A stretch of 64,000 nucleotides of DNA. Origin: Primula veris (Eukaryota; Streptophyta; Magnoliopsida; Ericales; Primulaceae). The notes beneath the pieces are model-generated. The model was not told the DNA's origin, searched no databases, and was given only the letters and a program-made list of their open reading frames with translations. The stretch is from assembly GCA_963682055.1 (NCBI GenBank), contig OY821742.1, positions 19,777,635-19,841,634 of the forward strand. Reading direction: 5' to 3'. Of the stretch, positions 37,781 through 47,700 are shown piece by piece (within the stretch, counting starts at the first letter, position 1; every line of letters begins with the position of its first letter). A program made the translations under genes and the position numbers.

Positions 37781-38986
37781 TTTAAAATCTTCACTTCTTT
37801 AATCGGTTAAGTTATGGTCAGACCGGTTGAACTCTGTGTATTTGGTCTTTCTAAGTTGCATTTTTCTAGAACCTTTTCTTTGTATTCAATCGATTGAAAA
37901 TGATAAAAGGCTTCCAGAGAAATTTTCATTTATGTATGGAGAATATTTTCAAACGATCCAATGCTATTTTGGAAATGATTTGAACGAGTTTCCAAAGTTT
38001 TCAAGATGAAACTGTAACTTTCCATTTATACAGTGTCTAACCAGTTACATTTCTGTCTGACCGGTTTGATTCTTTATATTTAAATTTAGCCTTGAATTTA
38101 ATTCTATTTGGTCCTTATGGTCTCTTGTTCTTCTAATTTGGTCTTCTCCTGATCTTGCAAATTTAAACAATTTTTGTCAAATTCTCCGTTGGCCTTTCCC
38201 TTACATTTCTGAGTTCGTTCTTCGTATCTAACTTATATCTGAAATAAAATTAGTTGAAATGTTAGTACGACTATGAGTTTTCGTTAAGATAAATTATTTT
38301 TTTAAGTTTGTTATTTATCAAAACACTTAGTACTATTACAGATTGCTCCAATAAATCATTGTAATTTACAATTGGGACCAATTGGTTCAATACTTTGTCA
38401 GCTTTTATTTTTTGTCAATAAACCAACCAAGTTTTTCAGCGGATTTTTCAATGCAGCTCATGCAGATTTAGTCAAATCTGAGCAATATGAGCAATTTAAA
38501 TCTAGATATACACAACTAGTTCGTATAAATCCAAATAAACAACTTCCCAAAATTACTCTAAGAGTTTCAAATCTTTTCACATCCAAAGGCTTAAGAACAA
38601 AAATCTGTCAATTGTTTCTCATTTGCAACATGTTCTAGAATTAGATTGAAAAAATATATTAATGCTTCAAATCAAAGTGTTTATCTTAAGAGAGTTGAAT
38701 AGGATAATCAGTTATATGAGTTAGAACAAGTAATAATTTACTACATCTTATTTTTGACTTCTAGTTTTAATACCCTCACTTTAACTCACCAATGATGTTG
38801 TCCAAAATATGGTTCTTTTAGGTCATTGTGTAGCATACCTTAGTTTCTGACATCTGAGTTCCTCTGGTTGCAGATTGTATCTCAATAGTTGAGTACACAT
38901 ATTCACCATTCTCATCATTTTTATTTCACACCGAGTTTGGGTTTCAGTGCAAGCAGAGCATTTTCTTGCACTATTTTCTTCAGTTG

Positions 38987-39186
38987 NNNNNNNNNNNNNN
39001 NNNNNNNNNNNNNNNNNNNNNNNNNNNNNNNNNNNNNNNNNNNNNNNNNNNNNNNNNNNNNNNNNNNNNNNNNNNNNNNNNNNNNNNNNNNNNNNNNNNN
39101 NNNNNNNNNNNNNNNNNNNNNNNNNNNNNNNNNNNNNNNNNNNNNNNNNNNNNNNNNNNNNNNNNNNNNNNNNNNNNNNNNNNNNN
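38987..39186. other. Assembly gap (200 N)
   Basis: Exactly 200 unspecified bases, probably a placeholder of arbitrary length. All reading frames across it are meaningless. Confidence 1.
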
Positions 39187-39265
39187 GGTGTAAGGGTATT
39201 TTTGGAAAAAATTAGCTAAATTGGGCAGACTCATTTGATTGGGTTGACTTATTATAATAGAATGA
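39187..39265 (-). mobile_element. 5' end of a Helitron running into the gap
   Basis: Read on the - strand it starts TCATTCTATTATAATAAG and matches the first 80 bases of the Helitron at 28638-28938 closely. Its 3' end would lie in the gap or beyond it; the sequence left of the gap shows no CTRR end with hairpin. Confidence 0.55.
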
Positions 39266-40886
39266 TATATATATATACACACACATACATAAAATCTATA
39301 CTTTCATAAGAGATTATCTCATAATCTAATAAAAGATATGTATTGAATAATATCTTATTATTTAGTCTTCAATATCTTTCATTGTTAATTTCCAAAGATA
39401 TTTATGTTTGCTTTTTTACTTAAATCATCATAATTTTTATTTGCTTATTCTTTTTTTTTATATTGATTTAATCATTATGGAATATCCAAGTATCTTCCTT
39501 CCTATATCACGTTCTCTTTCCATGCTCAGCCCGTCTATACAAATATTAACAAAAAATATGAAATATATATTAGCATAATTATCTTCAACAAAATCTGGTC
39601 CATTTTCATTTGCTCTTCTCATTTACAACTAAAATTCCAGCAATCTGCATTGATCAACAATTCAATAAAATTGTCATTAGCTCAATAATCACTATAAGCA
39701 CAAATAATGTCAAGGCCTATTTTGTCAATACAACAATAACAAGCAGATGTCCTTATGACCTATAAACTAGGACATAACATGTAGCGTTTGGTGAAAAAAG
39801 CCATTTCGTTATTTTGAGAAGTTAAGTCGTCACCGCTATCATTCTTTATGGTGCACTTGAAGACGATGCATTTATTCTTTTTTGAGTCTTTCTCATACTT
39901 TCGACTATTTAACGTCATTTCATGAGTGGTGAGGGATCCTAAGAAATTGTCTAGAGTGGGGTTGTTAATATCTTTTGCCTCTTGTATAGGAGTCACTCTA
40001 GTTTCCCATTTAATGGGAGACTTCTAAGAATTTTGTTTACAATCTCGTTGATTAGTTATATTTGTAATGATTTTTACTCTTGCTCATTTAAGCTTGTGCT
40101 TGAGCTTGCAACTTGGGCAAATCAAACTTCTCATATCTTGTTTGTAAAAATAAATAAATTCCTACAACTATGAATAAACGTTTATCAATATATTATTAAA
40201 ATTATTTTTAGGAGATGCACATATTATTTGATTTATAGTGAATATAAGGACAATCAACATTAAAAAATCGTTTTGATCAATATTATGTAAAAAAAAAAAA
40301 AACATGGTAAAGATATATTCTAAAAGTTTATAAATTTACGAACAAAATTGTAAAAGATAAAAATTTGGGCAAAAATAGTTAAAGAGAGAGAAAGGGGTTT
40401 GAAAAAGGGGATTGAATTTTCAACTTTTATTTAAGGCTTAACGTGAGTGTAGTTTTATTTACATTGAATGAATCATCTTATACCGTGCCAACTTACATTT
40501 TTGTTAAAATATACTATTTGTAATTGTTAGAGCCAATATATCTTACGATTAATCCTTCTTAATGTTAAGAATGGTAACTGTTTATAAACAACATGTTTGA
40601 TCGATATTTTATCGATGTGAAATAATAAACTCTAACAATAATACGATTAGGATTGTCATTTTAGTAACAGTGGCGGAGTCAATATTTTTATTTTGGTGTT
40701 GCTAAATTTATTTTACAGGTGCGTCTAAGCATAGTAGTTCTGATTTTATAAAAAGTCTCTAAAAAAATACTATTTTTTATTATTTTTGAGGTTGGAATAT
40801 CATGTAAATTCGTCCATAATTATTGATTATACCACTCATAACAGTTAAAACATAAAAACACATATTACATGCATGTTATACTCATT
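39266..40886. other. Gene-free stretch upstream of the MITE pair
   Basis: AT-rich. The largest frames (39996-39760 on the - strand, 39982-40173 on the + strand) overlap each other and show no domain. Confidence 0.45.
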
Positions 40887-40894
40887 GTTGTCAG

Positions 40895-41173
40895 TAGGGC
40901 TGGACGAAAAACCGGAAAAACCGAACCGAACCGAAAAACCGAAAAAAATTCGGGTCGGTTTCGGTTTTCAGTAAAACCGAACCGAAAAAGACCGAAAAAT
41001 CAAAAATAAAACCGAAAAATAACCGAAAAAACCGAAACTGGACCGAAAAAACCGGTCTGGTTCGGTCCAAAAAATAAAAAGACCGAAACCGAAAAAAACG
41101 AACCGAAAAATATGCTTGGTTTCGGTTTCGGTTTTGCCAAAAACCGAACCGGACCGGACCGAACCCAGCCCTA
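40895..41173. mobile_element. hAT-type MITE built of CCGAA-type repeats (upstream copy)
   Basis: 279 bp starting TAGGGCTGG and ending CCAGCCCTA, flanked by GTTGTCAG (40887-40894) and GTTGTCAT (41174-41181). That is an 8-bp duplication with one mismatch, as expected for hAT elements. The interior is a dense series of 'accgaa / ccgaaaa' motifs on one side and their complement on the other. The 167-codon - strand frame here is rich in phenylalanine, arginine and serine, an artefact of the repeat. Confidence 0.8.
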
Positions 41174-41345
41174 GTTGTCATGATGAGAAACGAAATTGGT
41201 AAACGAAGCGAGAAACGGAAACGGGACACGAAAAAATTTTGATATTTTTTTAAAATTTGCACATGAAATAATAGAAAGTTGAAAACGAGAAATGAGAAAC
41301 GGGAAAGAAAAAAGTAATTTATATATTGCAAACAAACATCACATT

Positions 41346-41621
41346 CAGGGCCGGGCGAAAACCCGAAAAACCGAACCGAACCGAAAAAGACCAAAACCGA
41401 AACTTTTTCGGGTCGGTTTCAATTTACAATAAAACTGAACCGAAAAAAACCAAAAACGAACCGAAAAAAACCGATCCGGTTCGGTAAAAAAAATAAAAAA
41501 ACCGAAATCGAAAATAACCGAACCGAAAAATCTGCTCGATCTCGGTTTCGGTTTCGGTTTCGGTTTCGGTTTCGGTTTCGATTTTGGTAAAACCGAATCA
41601 TAGCGGAGCTAAGCAGGCCTA
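41346..41621. mobile_element. hAT-type MITE built of CCGAA-type repeats (promoter-proximal copy)
   Basis: 276 bp starting CAGGGCCGGGC and ending GCAGGCCTA, flanked by ATCACATT (41338-41345) and ATCACGTT (41622-41629), 7 of 8 matching. Same CCGAA/TTCGG composition as the neighbour, including seven tandem TTTCGG units near 41540-41582. It ends 93 bases before the start codon of the oxidoreductase gene, so it lies in the promoter or 5' leader. Confidence 0.75.
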
Positions 41622-41714
41622 ATCACGTTAACAAATAAAACATTAATTCAGAAAAAAGATTAATTGATCTTTTATGTACATAATCTTATTACTAACATTA
41701 TTTATAAAAAAAAA

Positions 41715-44700
41715 ATGGCGAGGCCAGCTGAGATCGCTATTATAGGTGCTGGAATATTTGTAAAAACTCAATATATTCCCAGATTATCTGAGATTTCTCA
41801 TCTTGTTTCCGTTAAAGCTATTTGGAGCCGTACTCAGGTTCTATTCCTTTTCTACTTACTCTTTATTTTATTTCTAGCTTATAATTTGTTAATAAAGAAA
41901 TGTGAAATGTGTTGTTTTTTTGGGGAAAATGATCATTTAGTACAGAATTTGCGACTTAATTATCAAAAAGCCATGATGAAAATTTAAACTTAGGTACATA
42001 TGCTACATTGATGGTACTTTTTTTAACTCTTTGTTTTTAACTTTCATATACCAAATCTTAAATAAGAGTTGTGAATGTGGGTTTTTTTTTTGAAATTAAG
42101 TATGCTTTTATGTATTTTTTTTTCTTCTTAATTAGCTTAAAAGTGCCTGTTTATTTGATTGGCTGTTTATTTCAAGCTTATAGTTTGGTAAGAAAGAAAT
42201 GTGAAATGTGTTGTAATTTCTTCTTCTTTTTAATTTGATATCAAGATTCCATTTTTTTAGTAGACAGTTATTGGTAAAAGTTACTCTTGATTTGGTTCTT
42301 TTTTTATTTTTAATCTTGCTGTATGTATGTAGTAGTCATGGCTTAAATGTGTAGTGTTTTTTTCTTTTCTTTTTTCTTTTCTCTTCTTTTTAATTTGATA
42401 TCAAGATTCCATATTTTTAATAGAGTAATTATTGGAAGAGAAAAATATGGGCAACTTTTTATTAATTGTTGTAGATTATGATTTGGTAAGAAAGAAAATA
42501 GGAATGTTGGGTTCTTTCCTGTTCTTTCTTAATTTGGTACCAAGACTTGCTATAATTGGATAAGAAAAATATGGGCTACTGTTTATTTAATTGGTTTTGT
42601 TTTTTACTTTTAAGTTTCTGTTTGTAGTTGTTGTAGCTTATGAATTTGTAAGAAAGAGATGTGGATTATCTACTTGTTTGGTTGCCGCTTTGAAGCAAAC
42701 CAGTTGTCTTAATTTGGCTGAGGAAAACCATACAAATTCTAGCTTTTTCAGGCCTAAAAACACATAAAAGCACAGCTTTTTATTTTTGGCCAGTCAAATA
42801 TAGTGCGGCTTATTTGGAAAAAAAACAAAGAAATAAAAGCTGCAATACGACAAACTTACTGTAGTTAAAAGGAGTCCTTATTGAGTAATTGGAAGTTTTG
42901 GCTTTGAATTTCTTTCGTGGGTATTGCACGGAAACAGATATTTTGTTTCGAGAAACAATTTTATTTTGATAGACAAAGAAAGAAAAAGAAATGGTGTAGC
43001 TTTATAGCTTTTCTGTATGGGCTTAAAAGAAAGATGCAGCTATTGATTTTTGTTTATATTAGCAGTTTGGTTAAGCTATACTTAGAAACTCACTCAATGA
43101 CTGTACAATGGGGAATAGCTAATTTTCTTGTAAATGTGGGTGTAGTAAAATTATATAATTCATATGTGAATTGGAGAGAAATTTGGAATATTGGATAATT
43201 GTAATACTCTTGATCTATAAGTTACTTAACTAAGAATCACTCGGAGTAAGTAAGAAATGGCAATCTAGTTAACATATTTTCATAATGATTTTGTTTGTTA
43301 GTTGATGATTTGCTTGTAAAATGATTTGTAATTTTGAGTATGTGGGTGCTGTAGCATTATTACATTTATGTTAGCTAGAACTGTTTCAATTCTGATTCTA
43401 TAATTAGGTTCGTTAAAGACCTAGTGTGTATGAGAAAATGGGGAATTTTATTATATGATTTTCATGTCGTTTTGTTAGGTACTGATGTTGTCGTGTAAAT
43501 TTAAAACGATGACTGAATTATATTGTGTTGTTGTTGCTTTACATACCATTTCAGCATGGGTTATATAGGTCTAATGATCGGTTATAGTTAATATGTGGAT
43601 CTTACTCGTACATGAGAAGTTCGAATACTACTCACGAGATAGAATGTCTCCTTTCCAGCTAACTTTCTATATGACAATTTCATTTCTATACGTTTAATAT
43701 CTCCAAAAGCTATGGATAATATTATATAAGAGCATTGCTCATTTCTAAGTTCTCATTGTGATCAGATCTAGAGCTATTCTTGCTATATTAGAAATAAAAC
43801 ACCCAAAACAGTAGGAATATAAAAGGAAAAGAAACTTGGCGAAACTGCAACTTTGATTAAATAATCAACGAACTGTTAAAATCTCTAACTGCTAGCTTTA
43901 ATAAACCTTAAAATCTAGTGTTAGCACCTTAGTGTTTGGTTACTTTGGCTAAAACTTAACCCTGTGACATCTAGCTTGATAGCTTTTAATTCTGGCTATC
44001 TAACTCAGGGAAAGCCTGAGGTATTTATAAGAAAATAACTAATCCTATTCATATTAGCATTATAACCAAAACTACTAGTAGGATTATGGCAGAACTTATT
44101 TGTAGTTTAACAAGGATTAAGACCATATTCCCAGAATAACTCCTAGTTCAATAAAGAGTCTGAATAATCTCCAATCCTAATACCAACTAGAATTGGTTCT
44201 AACAGTCATACTCATCCTAATACTAAGGGGTATCCGCCTGGATCACGGCTCCCCCCTCAAGAGCGATGAGCTCCTGCTCAAGCTAGAAGAGAATAATCGG
44301 AAACACCGCAACGGCCGTCTCCCTGATTCTTAACTGTTTTCGATTCGGGCTTCCAACTATTCCATGTACCCTATCAATACTCACCATAAACCTTTGAGCC
44401 TTCTCAACCTCCCTTCTGTCTTTCCATTCAACATCTCCGTTTGCAACCGAAAATATCAAATAACAGTAACCTAGAGGCAAATATCCGAGACATACCTCAA
44501 ATGGCGACTTCATCGTAGAACCATGAAAAGCCCTATTGGAGTAAAAGTAAACCCCAAAACAGGTCTCCAAACAATCAAGCCAATTATCAAGCATAATTGC
44601 ATCGATCGAGCCATAATAGACAGAAATTTCCACATTAAAGTCAACATGCAAATTGCATAGAGGATTACGAGTACTAATCTGCCTAGCACCCGCAATTACC

Positions 44701-47700
44701 CCTGTTTCCTTCCCATCTCTGCAAAAATCAAGCCGCTTCACCTCGTCGACCAACTCTGAAGTCTTTTTCGGAAATCCAGAAACGGGTGCCTCACTTAACT
44801 TCGCTAGGATTGCAACAAGCATGAAACCTGTCTTCAACTCTTTTAACACCTTTCTCTAACTCCTTTAGACGATTCTTCGTACTCAGATCGTCGCCCATCG
44901 TTAATCTGTTTTGCTTGTATAAACCCCGATGCTTTTTTAACCCAGTAACAAGTTTTACTCCAGATTGCACAACTCCTATAACAAGTAGGATTATGACAGA
45001 ACTTATTTCTAATTCAACAAGGATTAAGACCAGATTACCAAAATAACTCCTAGTTCAATAAGGAGTCTAAATAATCTACAATCCTAATACCAACTAGAAT
45101 TGGTTCTAACAGTCATACTCATCATAATACTAAGGGGTATCCTCCTGGATCGCTGTAATGAACGTAGTTTGAGGGAGAAAAAAATATATGGAGAAGGTTG
45201 AGGGTTGACTATAGAGTAATTGAGAACTATACGAGCGTTAGTGCAAATTATGGAAAGTTAAGGGGACTCTTTTGTAATTAATAAAAATGCATCAGCACTA
45301 TAATTAGTCTTCTTATCAGAGACATGGAGAGAGGAAAAAAAGATGAATGAATTTTTATTATGTTAATTTACATGTTCTTCTTATTAGAACTTTAAATTCC
45401 TGCACTTTTATCTTGTACTTTCTCTTATTTTTTTAAATCTTTTAGATCAATCATAAACCCAGAAAAATCCTACCCAACAAGCTACTGTTTCTCTGCGTTT
45501 TTAGACTAAAAGCTCATATTTGACTTGAATTAGCTGTGATTGAGTTCGTTACAATTGGTATCAGAGCCACCGATTTTCTGTGCATTATCTACTATATTTA
45601 GATTGGTATGGCATTCTTGGTAGATACATTGATCCTATAATTGGCATGCCCCCCAAGTGTTTGATGAAATGCCTGTTTCAAACCCGCACCAATTTCGTCC
45701 CGGAAATGAAGTCAGCCTATCCCCCTTCCTCGTATATACCTTCTTTTGGCCTTTCACCACCGCTAAGACCATCGGATGAACATCGAATTGAGGTATGCCC
45801 CGTCATTTACGACAATCTAGAGCAAAATCCTTATGCTGCATCTATAAATAACGTTGAAATGACAAGTTACAACCCACCACTGTTAAGACCACCTGCAGAA
45901 CCACCCTCACCACCATTGCACTGGAACTCACACCCTCAATTACCACAACCACCTCTTGTGCAGCAACACAACCCTCAATCAAATATTCACCCATACCCAC
46001 CTTATTATTCATCACCGTCGCAGACCCGTTATTCTTCTCAAATACCGCAACCAGATCAGTCACGCAGCCCAGACTACCACAATCTGTAACAAAAATACAC
46101 TCTATATAGTTACACTAATACCATCCCGCACTCGCAACCATTGTTCCCCCAAGATGAACATAACCAGGCTTATTCACCACCATCACTAGTTCAATTTGAA
46201 ACTCACAACGGCTACCCACATTGCCTTGTTACTTCTGAACCACAAGCCCAACATAATTACCCTCCGCCTCAACATGATCCAAACCCACATCCTTATATTC
46301 ACTATACCCACCAGCAACCCTTGTTTTCACCTCCACAAACAAAATTGGAAGAAATTTTTGAGGAGCAAAGAAAGGATCTTGATGCCATTTTTAAGGATCA
46401 TAGGGAAAAAATGGAGGCCATTATTAGGAGAATTTGTGAGAATTTACCAAAGGAAGAAAATGATGCATCTGAAGGAGAGGAGTCCATTACCACAGACTCG
46501 CAGGAATCTCTCAACAATGCTTCAACTGAGATGATTAATGGAGGATGTGGTGAAGAAAATATCAATTTAATTGTCTCAAAGAGGGGTCTTACTATGCCAA
46601 GAGAGGCGGGGATTATCGGTGAAAGCTCAAAAGCTATCGAGTCCAATGAAAAAGAAGATGTAGCAGATGTAGAAAATGATCTCAGCCCAGCAAACATAAA
46701 GATTTCCAAAGAATCATCCAACTCATTCCGAGATCAACGTTTAATGGCAGTCGCTCCTGCGTTTAATATGGTTGAGGAAGTACCGGAGAAAGAACTACTA
46801 CATGACTCTGTTGTAAGTAATGCAAATCAAATGTGTAACGCAATGGTTGAACAGTATATTGAGGACAATTTTTAGATGGGTGGTGATAGCCTATTGGAAA
46901 TGGAGATATTTAACGTTACTCTTAATGTTTATAATCAAGATGAGCAATCAACAAATTTTGAAACTATGGGAGAAATATTTTTAAGTATAGATTTAGTTGA
47001 TAAGCCTGGATTAGATAAAGCCTGTAATGAGAAAGGTGTAATCGAGAATAATGAGGTATTTGATGGTATTATTCTTTATGATGGTAATGTATTTATGAAA
47101 GATGTAGTAGTAGAGTTTGAGGAAGAAATTGCTGGTGTTTACGAGAAGTGGATCCGAGAAGATGATCATAGCAGAACAAGCCCAACAACTGTTGAAAAAT
47201 TAACCAACAAATTTTTAAGTTCGGATAGCAAAGAAAATAATATCGATAGCTCAATGGAAAATGATTACAAGATGTTAGATGAAACGCTTGTTGAAGCGAT
47301 TCAATCAGATATAGCCAAGACTTCTGCACTGGCACCACTCAAACACAAGGTCTCTGACGAAATACCAGCAAGTTTCATAATTTCGAGCGAATATGCAGAA
47401 TCAGTTTCCTGTGATATTTACCTAGAAAAATCAGCCTCCAACGATCCCGTGAACGGCTTCCGATGTCATTCCAACACCTTCCCCTACTGGAAAGGACTAT
47501 CGCATCAACAGACTATGGTAACTAGTTTTCTATTTACTCGAATGGAGAATAGGTTACATGATCATGTGTTCGTACAACACTTGTACAAGTTTTTGGAACA
47601 AGCAAAGTTTATATTTTCACGGAGAAACCCCATGGTAACTAGTTTTCTTTGGAAAGAAGTGATCAAATTAAATGAATCTCCTAAGGTTTCAACAAAAAGT

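Noticed and set aside
38372..38638. 88-codon frame with a possible exon-like sequence (F-S-G-F-F-N-A-A-H-A-D-L-V-K)
   Set aside because: Has no ATG start, no recognisable domain, no flanking exons, and lies next to an assembly gap. It may be a real exon fragment but I cannot support it.
40891..41601. Phenylalanine/arginine-rich - strand frames of 167 and 60 codons
   Set aside because: They translate the TTTCGG/TTCGGT repeats of the two hAT MITEs.
41664..41714. Upstream in-frame ATG giving 17 extra residues to the oxidoreductase
   Set aside because: The extension is AT-rich leader ending in a lysine run and adds nothing to the Rossmann fold, which by family precedent starts a few residues after the ATG at 41715.
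45842..46534. Alternative frames on both strands in the proline-rich part of the LTR element ORF
   Set aside because: Shadows of the long + strand frame; no independent start context or domain.
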